The notes: generated by a model from the sequence alone, not told the origin. A DNA stretch of 64,000 bases from Legionella lytica (GCF_023921225.1 NZ_CP071527.1:3134082-3198081), one strand, 5' to 3'. Shown: positions 1 through 11,008, counted from the first letter of the stretch. Translations and numbers: made by a program.

Positions 1-3000
1 GAGTAATATCTCTATATTTATCAATCCCGGGATAATCTCTACTACCTTGAAAACCTTTTGCCGCCACTGAAGGTGACGACTTATTAGGAACCGTTTGTAG
101 TAATTTCTCAACGGCAATCGTTTTTGAACCAGCCTTCCCTAGCGCTTTTAATGTGGATATTAATTTTCCTCCAGGCACTAATCCAAAAGCTGCCTCACCT
201 CGATTAATCTCCCACCCTGTAAGTGGATCCTTACCAAACCACATCTGCTCTGCAGCTTTTAATTGTCCCACAATAGGAATAAAATCCAAAGCAATAGAGC
301 CTGCTATTTTTAAATAATCAGACGTGGTTAGTGATGTCCCTGTCTCCGACGCAGGTGAGCCTGAACCCCAAATTCCTAACGCTTTTGGACCGTATCTTAG
401 AATTTCATCACCATAATTTTCCCAAATTTTTCCAGCCGCTTCGCTAAGCTGGGTTTGCTGAGCTTTATCATAAAAACCATCTGGGATGGCAGAATAGTTA
501 TTATCCTCTACCGGAATAGCACAATATCCACCATTGTACCCTTCAGAAGAGTGCACAGGAACATTGCGCTCCTCTTCAACCAATTGCGGTGACTCCCGAT
601 AGTCATTAAGCTTTTGTTTGGTCTCTTGATAATCACTTAATAAACCATCGATAGATAATTCATTCATAGTCTCATTATACTCATCCAGATAATGAGGCGA
701 TGCCATACCGGACACCACGGCGTTTCCTATCACACTACCTAAATTATCCCCTAAAACGTGTAGGGCATCAAAATGAGTGCCTGTGGTGAGTGATTGAGCG
801 CCAGCTCCTGTCAGGGTTTGTAGCTCTGCGCGCAGCATGCCAGTGTGGTTATCCAGAGTTTCGAGTTTTTTCCCGAATTCTTTTCCAGCTTTTGAACCCA
901 TTACACCCCCGGTTAGGGTGGCTACTCCTAATTCAGTCCAGTCGAAGTGTTGATGGCGTCTTATGGTGGTGTTAAATGCCTGGCTTGCGGCGTTTTGCTC
1001 CATCATTTCAACGGCGCTAGCGGAATTAAAGTATTTATAGTTGTAGTTATTCAACTTATTGGAAAGGTTTTTAAAGGTACCTATATTTTTTAAGCCATAA
1101 CCTATGCCTGCCGTAGCCGCGGTGGCTAAGCCGGATATCAAGGCCCCGCCAAAATCGACACCACTTTGCATGCCCATAAGATTGGCTGCAGTTTGGCCGG
1201 CTATGCTGCCAACGAAGCCTGCCGCAAGGCCTACGCCAAGCACAGAGCCAATACCCGCAGCCCCCGCGGTGCCTGTAATGGTACCACCTAATGCGGATAA
1301 TCCTGCTGAAAATATAGAACCCGTAACCCCCATGCCAATGGCGAGTGCGCCTGCGGTTAACACGGTTGCTACTGTAGCCACAACCGCAACAAGGAGCTTG
1401 CCCCAAAAATTCCCATGCTTGGGTTTCGGTGGTTTTGGCGTTGGCGTTGCGGCGTTCGCACTGGTGTTGCCAAGCATTTTATTCGCATCTAAGATACGAT
1501 GCGTAGCGTGGGTGTGATGTTGCCCTGCGGCGGCTGGGGGAATGGTTAGGCGTTGACCTATGTAGAGCTTGCTATCTCCTCCGGCAATCGCGTTACGGTC
1601 GCTGATGCCGTTGGCATCGGCGATTAGATACCATAGGCTGCTGTCTCCGTAAACTTGCAAAGCTATTGATTCCAAACTGTCGCCTGATTTTAAAGTGTAG
1701 GTGCCAATGTTATCTTGGGGGGCTTCTACTGGCGTTGGTGCTTTGTTAAATGAGTCTTCTGTTGCGCCAATCATGGACATGAGCTCTGCCATCATCTCTC
1801 GCTGCTCTTTGTTCAGTTTAATATGGCGAGCAGTAGGACCTCCAGTGGGCGTAAAGCCCCCGTAAATATCAAGCTCTTGTTTGTCTGCATCCACGCGCAG
1901 AGAGCCTATGGTTTTTCCCGCAATGGATAAATAGCTGGTAGAGGAGCTGTTACCGTCTTGGCGTATGCGCAAACCATCGATAGAGCTGTATAAATACTTA
2001 ATATTAGAGGAATGGTTGTTTTTATCTACATAAGCGTCCTCAACATTGTTTAAGAGACCATTTTGATCATAATTACGCGTACTGACTCCACGGGTTTTTC
2101 CTGTACTATGATAGTCGGTTCTAACCACTGAATCTGTCTTTTGCTGGTAACTATCCCAAAGCTCGTAGGTGTAACTATGGGCAATTGTGGAGCCATCCTT
2201 CTTCTGAGGACCGCCATTATTGGTAATTATCATATCGGTAATGTTATCTACCGTATCATAAGAATAATTAACATAAGAAATCTCTTTTTTATTCTGATCT
2301 CGAATCGATTGATGGGTTAATAAACCATCTGTGTAAGTAAGGGTGGTAACTTGTGACTGATGGCCCTGCTTGTCATAAGCGTATTCTTCGGTAACACGCC
2401 CAGCTAAATCATAGTTTTTGGCCTGGAGCCTTTTCCCATCTAAAGAGACCTCTACAAGCTGATTCGCCTGATCATAGACATAATGATATTTTTTTAATTT
2501 CCCGTTCTCATAACTTTCTGCATCGCTCACATTGCCAGCGTTATCGTAAGCCAGACGAGAACCTTTGGTGCCGAAAACAATTTGCCCATTTTGTAACTCG
2601 CCTTTATTTAGGGTCATGCGATTGTTTTCATCGTAGAGATAATAAGCTTCACTTGCCGTACCTGAGCGAGTGCCGCTTGCTTTGGCTTGTACTGCGGTGT
2701 GGCGGATATTGCCTACTTCATCATAGTCGTAATCGACCCACAGCAAAGACTTATCGGCATTAGGTAGGTCATCCGGATTATGGCGGCGTACCGAGCTTAA
2801 ACGTCCTAGCTCATCGTAAGTGTAAAAGTCGGTTTCATAGAGCCAACTGTCTTTGATATTTTGCGAACGGCTGGATAGCTTGCTGCGCATTTGACCTTCC
2901 AGGTCGTAGCTGTAGCGGACGGTTTCCTTACTGGCTCTATCTTCGTAAGTAATTAATTGCCCATCGCCTTGGTATTGGCGATAAATATTTTTACCACTCG

Positions 3001-6000
3001 TAGAGGACTCATGGAGTAGCAAGCCATTGACGTTGTATTCATAAGTCGTGGTGTGATTGCCTAAATCGGTATGCCGCAGTAAATGGCCATAGGCATCATA
3101 CGTCCAGGTTTGTTGTTTTTGGCTCGCATCAACCTCTTTGATTTTATGCCCATAGTCGTCATATTCATAGGCGGTAGCGAATCCGCGAGCGCTCGTTTTT
3201 CTTATCTGATTGCCTAAGGTATCATAAGTAAATGTTGTTTTCTCATTCGCTCCATTTTCCTGAACAAGTAATTGTCCCACTTCATCATAGGTATATTTTT
3301 GTTTGTTAAGCTCCTTTTGGCTGTTATAGGTGCGCACCTGGGTGAGGCGGTTTTCATGATCGTAGGTGTATTCCGTGATGCCATGTAATTCATTCTCGGT
3401 GGAACTTAATTGCCCTAAGAGATTGTACTTTTTGCTTCGTGAAATTCCTTTGGCATCGGTTTCCTGAATCACATGCCCTTCAGCATCATAAGCCCGGGTA
3501 GTGCGATGGTTTTTGGCATCAATTGCCGCAATTACTTGTCCTAATTCATCGTAAGCAAATTGATTCACCGGCTTAATACGGCTTCTTACGCCCTGCTCAT
3601 TCATGAAGGAAACTTCGGGCAGCTCTTGCCTGGTCACTTGATTAAACAGATTGTATTCATAATGGGTGGTGTATCCCAAAGCATTGGTATGGGAAAGCAC
3701 ATTCCCCCACCGGTCTATGCTTTGCGTTTGCCCTGACTCGACGACCTTACGTAGTCCATCTTTATCGAGGACATCGACCGTGTACTCTCGGACTTGCGAG
3801 AGTAGGTGGCCAAGGGCATCGTAGGTGGCATTTTGCCGTTGTAGCCGTTGGTGCAAATTGCCATCATTAAAATCCATGCACTTGCTAAAATATTCTCCAC
3901 CTAAATCAACTCCACGCTCACCACCCTCCGGATGAAAACCATTGGCCGAGGTGACAATCTGCGTTACTTCGTCGGTGGCATCATAAAGGAAAATTTGATA
4001 ATAGCCTTGTACATTGGAACGCCAAGCATGGCCTAAAAGATCATAATCAATATGGATGTGGGACTTACCTTCCATCCCTTTTTCTGTCATTTCACCAAAA
4101 ATATTATAGCGTGCCTCCTCTATATGCTGTTGGTTATTTTCTTTATAACTTCTGGTTTTTACCAAATTATGCTCGCTGTCATACTCATAACGTATGTCGC
4201 GAATCTGTTTTGAACCATCAACCCGCCCCACTGTTTGGAAACTGCGTACTAAATTGCCCACTTCATCATAGCTGTAGTTTACGGTATGGTTCATGGCATT
4301 CGTTTCGCTAATCACCTGACCAAAGGCATCAAATGTCGCAGAACTTACCTGGTCGGCAGCAGAGATACCTTTTACTACGAAGCCCTTATTCTCAGTCAAT
4401 TCCGCTCCATTCGCCCATTTATGGGTTTGAAGCAAATTGCCTAAGGCATCATAGGAATACGTCGTCGCGCTACGAATTTTTTGACCGGGGCCGATTTTCG
4501 CCGTTAACTGACCTAAAGCATCGTAATAGCAATAAGCAGTATTGTTTTTCGCATCTGTGGTTTCCACTAAATGCCCCATCGCGTCATAACGGTAATAGGT
4601 GGGGATATCTTGGCGTATCGTTTCTAACTTACCCTTAACTAAACGGGAAAATTCTACATTTTTTAGGATCTTAGAAGTTACTTGTCCTAAAGCATCATAG
4701 GTAAAGGTTACGGTGCGATCTTTGGAATGACTTGCTGGTAGAGAATATCCATTGACATTGGCTTTTTGCGTACGCGAGGCAAATTCGGTACAGCATTCTA
4801 CTTCGCCGAAGGCATTAAGTTCATACGTTGTGAGGTATCCCTCTGCATCGATTTGTGCGGTTTGCTGGCCATCCTGATTATAATACATTAGAGTGATTGC
4901 ATTGCGGCTGGAGTCAAGTCGCTTGATTGTTTTGACTATCTCACCAAAGGCATTGTATTCGTTGCGAATACTTGGTTGTACTTTACTGTACGTTTTATCC
5001 CGCGGATTATAGGTAAGCACGGCATCGCGCCTGGTTTCAATGAGGCGATCATCTAAATCATAGTCATAAGACTCGGTGCGATCGGCATTGCCTTTAATAC
5101 AAGCCCGGGAAATTTTCTCGGTGCTGTATTCATCCAACACCGCAAGCTCTTTATCATAGCGAATTTTTTTAGTTACTCGGCCAAACGCATCATAATCATA
5201 TTGAGTTAAGGCCCCCCGAGTGTCTACCTGATAAACGAGCTGGCCTTGCATATCATAAGCAAAATGCTGCCAGCGGCCAGCACGGTCGCTGCGGGCAATT
5301 ACTTCGCCAAAAGCATTGTAGGTCGAAAGCTCGCTTAAATCTTTACTAATTTCCTGACGCTGAGCAGATCTCGCCTCGCTGGCATTATTTACTTTTATGC
5401 CAGGATAAGTCGTTTTGGTGAGACGGTTCATTGCATCGTATTCAAAGCAACGTTTTTGGGCAATACCTTCAGCATCGCGTGTTTCACTAATCACATTACC
5501 AAAACTGTCATATTCTTTTTTGGTACTGATTGAGCGTGGCGTTGCTTCGTTCATGATCGCTACTTTAGGGGAGCGCGTTTCGGTTAATCGATTTAGTTCG
5601 TCGTAACGATAAGTCCAAACTGCTTTATTCGCTTCTATTTTTTGCGATACATTGCCATTGCTATCGTATTGGTAACTGGTTTCCAGGTTCTTGGCATTGA
5701 CATCTTTTTCCAGGCGGCCCAGCGCATCATAGCTGTATTTACTACTACGTGCGTTGCTGTCTTCAGCCAGAAGCTCATCTAAGCGGGCTAGTGTGTTCTC
5801 TTTAGTAGAGGCTCGTTGGCCGTGGGTAATCTGAGAGATAACATTACCCACGTCATCATAGCGACGCTCCACTACTTGGCCCTCGGCGCTGATGCGATAG
5901 CGTTCACGTCCTGCCGTGTCATAAACAAAATAATTAGTGCGGTCTTGATTACTGAGCACCAAGGAGTCTAAAGCCAGGCTGGTAGCATTATCGCCCGTAA

Positions 6001-9000
6001 TTAAAGTGGCGTAGCGCGTGCAGGAAATGACTTGGTTTAACTCGTTGTAAGTATAAGATTTGGCAATACCTTGCGGGCTGAGTTCGACCGTCATGCGACC
6101 GGCTTGGTCATAGGCGTAGCGGGTTATTTTATTTTGGCTATTGCTGGTGCAATTTTTCTGGAAGTATTCCAGGTTGATTTCGGCTTTTTTACTGATAGAA
6201 AGAGGGGTTGCATATTGAATACGTTCGATAACCTGACCATGCGCATCATAACGTGATTCCGTCACTGAGCCAGTGTTATATTGAAAACATAACTGATTTA
6301 AACCATCGTAGGCAAAATACTCATGGCGCACCCTGGTTCGCTCTAGCTCAATCGGTTTTCCTGCTTTTAAATCCTCGAGAGAAACCGCTACCGCACTTTT
6401 AGTTATGCTAACAATATTGTCATTGCTATCATACTTATATAACGTAGCATAACCTAAAGCATCAAATAATTTTTCCAACCGCCCAGCTGCATCCCATTCG
6501 CGAAAGGTGTATTGATCTTTAGCATCCTTGGCCAACAGGGTACTTAAGCTGGACTCGGAATAATTTCCCCCTAATGTTATCGGTTTTGCATAAATGATGG
6601 TTTGTGCTTCACAACCATTGGCATTGTAAATGTGCTCGGTAACAACCCCTCGTGCATTAATTTGGTAACGGCATTGATTATTCACATCATAAACGTAATG
6701 CGTGCTATTGCCGCGTGCATCGGTTTGGCAAATCAGATTATCATTTTCGTCATATTGGTAGTATGTGGCGAGATTTAAATTATCAGGATCTTGAATGCTT
6801 GCCGTGCAGCGGTCTAAATTATCCCAGGTGTACGCTGTTACTTTGTCATGTCCATTCCGATTCACTTCCGTTTTGCGCAACAACAGGCCTCGCGCATCGT
6901 AGCTGTACTCAGTGATGAGATTTAATCCTTTAGGGTCAACACAGGATTTAACTAATAATCCCTGATCATTATAAGTAAACTGAGTTACTCGTTTATTTTC
7001 GCTGATTTGTATTTGTCGACCAATAGCGTCATAGGCATAGGAGGTAACAAGATTCAGCCCATCTGGATCGAGCGTTTTGGTAAGGACATGGCCTTGGGCA
7101 TCATAGGTGTAGGCTATTTTATGGCCGCCGGAATCCTCTTGCCACTGTAATTGCCCGGCGGCATCATAATGATAGGCTTTAGTAGCATTTTCCGGGGCAT
7201 CTACACGGATGAGCAAACCCCGTTCATCATAACTAAAGGTGGTGGTATTTTTATTGCCATCGATCAAACTTAACTTGTCACCAAAAGCATTATATTCAGT
7301 AATAATTTCTGAGTTTCGTTGAGGGTCTTTCAGGGTTAATTTATTATTTTGATCGTCATAGGTATAATGCCTGATTTCTCTTTGCAAATTATCCGACTCA
7401 CTAATAACGCGACCAAATGCATCATATCCTGTTTTTTTAAATTTATTTTGGGGATTCGTAATCTTAATTTGCTCTCCACGTTTATTCCATCCATAACGTG
7501 TAGTCTTTCCCCGCCCATCAGTATATTTATCCATAAGACCAAAGGCATCGTAGTGCATTTTTACCGCCCGATTTAAACCGCCAAAATCGTCAGTTCGCTG
7601 CGACAATAAACCGCGTCGGTCATAACTATATTGTGTACTCTTACTATGAGTCGCATCAATAAATTCAATGCTCTGTTCTAATTCACCAAAAGCATTATAT
7701 TTGGAAGTGACTACTCCTTTGGCTCCCTTATGTTGCGCGACGACCTGACCGATGGAGTTATATTCATACCAGCTGGTTTCATCAAAATGCTCATCTTTTA
7801 CCTGTTCTAAATAAGCCTGAATGTCTTTAAGCGTTACGGTTTTCAAACTCTTTAATGATAGTGGCGCACTGTATTTACAAGTGGATTCGATTTGATTCAA
7901 AGCATTATAACGAGTTTCTACGATACCTCCTTGCGCATTGACGGTAAATTGCAATTGGCCATATTCATTATAAAAATAGCGGCTCGTGCGTTGCAGTGCA
8001 TCGGTCTTGGAACGCAGTAGACCGGCATTATCATAAGCATAATGAATACTATGCTCTTGCCAAATCTGCTTAATAGCCTTATCGGTTAAGGATTGCTGCT
8101 TGAGTTTAGCACAACCTAATTCGTCCAATTCCTGAATAATACGCCCTAAAGCATCATACCGATATTGTTGTTCTCTGATAGCACGGGTTCTTGCATCCAT
8201 CCGGCTTTTACTAATAAGCAGCCCCATCTCATTATAGGTGTAGGTGGTAGTTAAGCCATTAGGGGATTTCTCTTCACTCAATTGCCCCAAATCATCATAG
8301 GTGTAATAACTATGATGATCGTTCCCATGCTGCGGTGGGCGGATGGTTTCCAAAGATTCACTGCCAAGTTCAAATTCAGCGGCAATTGCGGTGGCATAGG
8401 CAATACGTTCTATTAATTGGCCATTAGCATCATAACGGTATTCGGTCAGATAGCGCTCACCATCAACGCTAGCAATTTTTTGCCCTTGCGCATCATAAAA
8501 GGTGTAGGTATGAATATCAGCGCTTTGCGCACTGGGCTTATCGAGTTGCCAATCCCCGCTCAATGCGTTGGTGATTGCTTGACTATAACGAATGGTTTCA
8601 ATCACATGCCCTTGGCGATCATAGCGGTATTCACTAACATAGCCTTCAGCATTAAGCTCAGCCACAACATTACCATTTAGATCGTAATAATAATGAATGC
8701 TGCGATCGTTCGTGCTGGAGTTTAGCTTTAAAGAAGTTTTAGTCAATAATGTTTCAGGTTGATAGTCCGCCAGGCGTTGTGCATAAGCCGTTTTACTGAC
8801 TATTTTCCCTTCAGCATTATAGGTGTAACCAATCACGGCTCCAGTCGCATCGATGCTGTAAGCAACGCGTTGATATTCATCATAAATTATTTGACTGATA
8901 CTGTCTTTTTTTGTGCTCACAGGAATAATTGATGCAAACGCAGGATAATGCTCCAACCAACCTTCAGTACTTATTCGTTGGCTATATTGATGAGTTTGCA

Positions 9001-10924
9001 CTAACAAGCCTTCCTCATTATAGGAGTACCTTGTTAGTTGACCTTGTTTATTTACCTTGGCATTTAGGCGACCTTGGGCATCATAAAAATAAAAAATGTT
9101 TAAACCATCTACGCCAGTTTCAGCAATCAAGCGGCCAGCCTCATCATATTGATACGAAGTGGTGCCAAAATCATGGTGTGCATCCAAACAATGAGTTGCA
9201 ATTAACAAACCGCTCCGGTCATATATTTTTATTGTTTGTAAGCCATTGGCATCGGTTTGGATGATTTGTTGATGAGCATCATCATAGCTAATATTTTGCG
9301 TGTGTCCCTGATTATCTATGGTTTGAATTAAGCGGCCCATATCATCATAGAAATAATAGGTGGTACTCCAGCCATTTGCTGTAGGGGTACTTTTCTCACA
9401 CAAACGCCCAGCGGCATCATACACCGTATGACTGCGCGTGGCTTGTGCATCCAAAATGCCGAGTCCTTCCGCGGTTACATGCGAATAATGAGTCTCTTCG
9501 CTTAATTGACCACGCCAATCATAGCTGTATTCCACTAAACTAATTTGTTGCGGATTTTGCTGAGCACTCCATTTCTCCATTTGCTCCTGATTGAGGCAAC
9601 TATCTTCTGCTAAGGAACTTAAATTATAAGCAACCTTTAGATAACAGCGGCTACTGGTCAATTGCCCCTGTAGATTATAACGATACTCGGTAACGGTGCC
9701 ATCCGCAGCAATAATAAAACGTAAATGCCCTTGAGCATCATAGGTATAACGCGTGGTTTTCGGCTTAATGGGATGATGATTGCCGTCAAAGGCTTGATAG
9801 GTAGTTTCTAAAAGCAAATGATGTTCTGCATCAAAACTACGTTGGGTTATGTGTCCATTAGGTTCCTGAATGTAGATGCAATCACCAGCCTCATTATAAC
9901 GATAATGCCATACTTGCGTACCTTGAGTAACGCTGATTAAGTGATTTCCCTCATAACGGTAACTAATGCGATAATTTTCTGGACCTTCTACTGCAATCAA
10001 GCGATCACGCTCATCGTAAAAATAGGTCCAAGACTCCCCAAGACTATTGGTTAAGGTAGTATGTCCTGATGCATATGTATACGTGGTACAGCACCCTTCC
10101 CCGTCGATTAACTTCTGCACGCGTCCTTGAGCATCATAGTCAATGCTTAAGCGGGTACCATCAGACTGTTTGACCGTACTAATGCGGTTGGAGTCGCCTA
10201 CATAATCATAGGTTATCCAATAGCTTTTCCCATCGCCTAAATCACGGCTGACTTTATGTAAGCGCTGGTGCTCATCATAGTCGTAATGGATGTGATGCAC
10301 TTGTTGCTTATCGCTAGACGTTGTAATGTCGGTAAGTAAACCACGGTTAAAAGTCCAGGTAACTTTCTGCCGTTCACTAGTACTGACAATCGAGCTCAAA
10401 TGCCCATCCACATAGTTAAATTTAAGGTGATGATTATCCTGATCGCTAATTTGCATTAGCTGCCCATTGCGATCATATTCATAGCTTGTTTTGCCACTAC
10501 CATCCTTATAAATCCATCCGTTGGTGGTAAAACGCAAATTAGCGGTACCACCTTCTTCAGGTACATATTGTTGACGGGTAGTATTCCAGTTAAAACGTGC
10601 CCGATGCCCATCTTCTCCAATGCGAATAACATAAGAGCCCTCCTGGTTTGCCTCACCATGTAATTCAATCCGCGATTGCACGTTAAAACACCAGGAGCCA
10701 CCCCGCTCGCCTAAAGAGTTGTAGGTTTGAAATAAATCAAAGCCAAAACCAATATCTGCGAGAAAACCATCGGAATGTCGTAAGATTAAGTTTCCATTAG
10801 CAGCATTAACATAGGCTGACTCACCACCTTGGCCTAAGGAGGAACTCCCATGCGTTGCATGCCCTCCCATACCAATAGATGAGCCATAAATTCCTAAACC
10901 AGTGCCAGTAATTGTTTGTGTCAT
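1..10924 (-). CDS. Giant YD/RHS-repeat protein with LysM and pre-toxin domains (C-terminus beyond left edge)
   Basis: One reading frame stays open from an ATG at 10924 to the left edge, at least 3641 codons. The N-terminus has no signal peptide; it starts with a Gly/Ser-rich stretch, then an entry segment with GNLILRHSDGF and FQTYNSLGERG, as in RHS/WapA-type proteins. From about residue 90 to about 3000 it is almost all YD repeats of roughly 20 residues (recurring Y-D-x-x-G-x-L). Residues about 3074-3125 form a LysM domain (YTLKSGDSLESIALQVYGD). About 3176-3290 is an Ala/Gly-rich hydrophobic segment. About 3542-3592 matches the pre-toxin TG type (DFIPIVGQLKAAEQ, KDPLTGWE, LVPGGK). A C-terminal domain then begins (GFQGSRDYPGIDKYRDIT) and is cut off. 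Family knowledge: this layout is typical of polymorphic contact-dependent toxins. The toxin activity, secretion route and immunity gene cannot be seen here. Confidence 0.9.
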   Translation of the reverse strand, partial: MTQTITGTGLGIYGSSIGMGGHATHGSSSLGQGGESAYVNAANGNLILRHSDGFLADIGFGFDLFQTYNSLGERGGSWCFNVQSRIELHGEANQEGSYVIRIGEDGHRARFNWNTTRQQYVPEEGGTANLRFTTNGWIYKDGSGKTSYEYDRNGQLMQISDQDNHHLKFNYVDGHLSSIVSTSERQKVTWTFNRGLLTDITTSSDKQQVHHIHYDYDEHQRLHKVSRDLGDGKSYWITYDYVGDSNRISTVKQSDGTRLSIDYDAQGRVQKLIDGEGCCTTYTYASGHTTLTNSLGESWTYFYDERDRLIAVEGPENYRISYRYEGNHLISVTQGTQVWHYRYNEAGDCIYIQEPNGHITQRSFDAEHHLLLETTYQAFDGNHHPIKPKTTRYTYDAQGHLRFIIAADGTVTEYRYNLQGQLTSSRCYLKVAYNLSSLAEDSCLNQEQMEKWSAQQNPQQISLVEYSYDWRGQLSEETHYSHVTAEGLGILDAQATRSHTVYDAAGRLCEKSTPTANGWSTTYYFYDDMGRLIQTIDNQGHTQNISYDDAHQQIIQTDANGLQTIKIYDRSGLLIATHCLDAHHDFGTTSYQYDEAGRLIAETGVDGLNIFYFYDAQGRLNAKVNKQGQLTRYSYNEEGLLVQTHQYSQRISTEGWLEHYPAFASIIPVSTKKDSISQIIYDEYQRVAYSIDATGAVIGYTYNAEGKIVSKTAYAQRLADYQPETLLTKTSLKLNSSTNDRSIHYYYDLNGNVVAELNAEGYVSEYRYDRQGHVIETIRYSQAITNALSGDWQLDKPSAQSADIHTYTFYDAQGQKIASVDGERYLTEYRYDANGQLIERIAYATAIAAEFELGSESLETIRPPQHGNDHHSYYTYDDLGQLSEEKSPNGLTTTYTYNEMGLLISKSRMDARTRAIREQQYRYDALGRIIQELDELGCAKLKQQSLTDKAIKQIWQEHSIHYAYDNAGLLRSKTDALQRTSRYFYNEYGQLQFTVNAQGGIVETRYNALNQIESTCKYSAPLSLKSLKTVTLKDIQAYLEQVKDEHFDETSWYEYNSIGQVVAQHKGAKGVVTSKYNAFGELEQSIEFIDATHSKSTQYSYDRRGLLSQRTDDFGGLNRAVKMHYDAFGLMDKYTDGRGKTTRYGWNKRGEQIKITNPQNKFKKTGYDAFGRVISESDNLQREIRHYTYDDQNNKLTLKDPQRNSEIITEYNAFGDKLSLIDGNKNTTTFSYDERGLLIRVDAPENATKAYHYDAAGQLQWQEDSGGHKIAYTYDAQGHVLTKTLDPDGLNLVTSYAYDAIGRQIQISENKRVTQFTYNDQGLLVKSCVDPKGLNLITEYSYDARGLLLRKTEVNRNGHDKVTAYTWDNLDRCTASIQDPDNLNLATYYQYDENDNLICQTDARGNSTHYVYDVNNQCRYQINARGVVTEHIYNANGCEAQTIIYAKPITLGGNYSESSLSTLLAKDAKDQYTFREWDAAGRLEKLFDALGYATLYKYDSNDNIVSITKSAVAVSLEDLKAGKPIELERTRVRHEYFAYDGLNQLCFQYNTGSVTESRYDAHGQVIERIQYATPLSISKKAEINLEYFQKNCTSNSQNKITRYAYDQAGRMTVELSPQGIAKSYTYNELNQVISCTRYATLITGDNATSLALDSLVLSNQDRTNYFVYDTAGRERYRISAEGQVVERRYDDVGNVISQITHGQRASTKENTLARLDELLAEDSNARSSKYSYDALGRLEKDVNAKNLETSYQYDSNGNVSQKIEANKAVWTYRYDELNRLTETRSPKVAIMNEATPRSISTKKEYDSFGNVISETRDAEGIAQKRCFEYDAMNRLTKTTYPGIKVNNASEARSAQRQEISKDLSELSTYNAFGEVIARSDRAGRWQHFAYDMQGQLVYQVDTRGALTQYDYDAFGRVTKKIRYDKELAVLDEYSTEKISRACIKGNADRTESYDYDLDDRLIETRRDAVLTYNPRDKTYSKVQPSIRNEYNAFGEIVKTIKRLDSSRNAITLMYYNQDGQQTAQIDAEGYLTTYELNAFGEVECCTEFASRTQKANVNGYSLPASHSKDRTVTFTYDALGQVTSKILKNVEFSRLVKGKLETIRQDIPTYYRYDAMGHLVETTDAKNNTAYCYYDALGQLTAKIGPGQKIRSATTYSYDALGNLLQTHKWANGAELTENKGFVVKGISAADQVSSATFDAFGQVISETNAMNHTVNYSYDEVGNLVRSFQTVGRVDGSKQIRDIRYEYDSEHNLVKTRSYKENNQQHIEEARYNIFGEMTEKGMEGKSHIHIDYDLLGHAWRSNVQGYYQIFLYDATDEVTQIVTSANGFHPEGGERGVDLGGEYFSKCMDFNDGNLHQRLQRQNATYDALGHLLSQVREYTVDVLDKDGLRKVVESGQTQSIDRWGNVLSHTNALGYTTHYEYNLFNQVTRQELPEVSFMNEQGVRSRIKPVNQFAYDELGQVIAAIDAKNHRTTRAYDAEGHVIQETDAKGISRSKKYNLLGQLSSTENELHGITEYTYDHENRLTQVRTYNSQKELNKQKYTYDEVGQLLVQENGANEKTTFTYDTLGNQIRKTSARGFATAYEYDDYGHKIKEVDASQKQQTWTYDAYGHLLRHTDLGNHTTTYEYNVNGLLLHESSTSGKNIYRQYQGDGQLITYEDRASKETVRYSYDLEGQMRSKLSSRSQNIKDSWLYETDFYTYDELGRLSSVRRHNPDDLPNADKSLLWVDYDYDEVGNIRHTAVQAKASGTRSGTASEAYYLYDENNRMTLNKGELQNGQIVFGTKGSRLAYDNAGNVSDAESYENGKLKKYHYVYDQANQLVEVSLDGKRLQAKNYDLAGRVTEEYAYDKQGHQSQVTTLTYTDGLLTHQSIRDQNKKEISYVNYSYDTVDNITDMIITNNGGPQKKDGSTIAHSYTYELWDSYQQKTDSVVRTDYHSTGKTRGVSTRNYDQNGLLNNVEDAYVDKNNHSSNIKYLYSSIDGLRIRQDGNSSSTSYLSIAGKTIGSLRVDADKQELDIYGGFTPTGGPTARHIKLNKEQREMMAELMSMIGATEDSFNKAPTPVEAPQDNIGTYTLKSGDSLESIALQVYGDSSLWYLIADANGISDRNAIAGGDSKLYIGQRLTIPPAAAGQHHTHATHRILDANKMLGNTSANAATPTPKPPKPKHGNFWGKLLVAVVATVATVLTAGALAIGMGVTGSIFSAGLSALGGTITGTAGAAGIGSVLGVGLAAGFVGSIAGQTAANLMGMQSGVDFGGALISGLATAATAGIGYGLKNIGTFKNLSNKLNNYNYKYFNSASAVEMMEQNAASQAFNTTIRRHQHFDWTELGVATLTGGVMGSKAGKEFGKKLETLDNHTGMLRAELQTLTGAGAQSLTTGTHFDALHVLGDNLGSVIGNAVVSGMASPHYLDEYNETMNELSIDGLLSDYQETKQKLNDYRESPQLVEEERNVPVHSSEGYNGGYCAIPVEDNNYSAIPDGFYDKAQQTQLSEAAGKIWENYGDEILRYGPKALGIWGSGSPASETGTSLTTSDYLKIAGSIALDFIPIVGQLKAAEQMWFGKDPLTGWEINRGEAAFGLVPGGKLISTLKALGKAGSKTIAVEKLLQTVPNKSSPSVAAKGFQGSRDYPGIDKYRDIT

Positions 10925-11008
10925 GATACATCCTACGAGTAATTTTTCTTTTTTATACATCTCAAGTTGGGTAATCGCACCGCGAACTTGCACATCATTC
11001 CATTTCTA

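Noticed and set aside
1104..1517. A + strand ORF of 137 codons within the RHS gene
   Set aside because: It lies opposite the RHS frame over the Ala/Gly-rich segment; its Pro/Ala-rich sequence is a shadow of that composition, and no independent ribosome site was seen.
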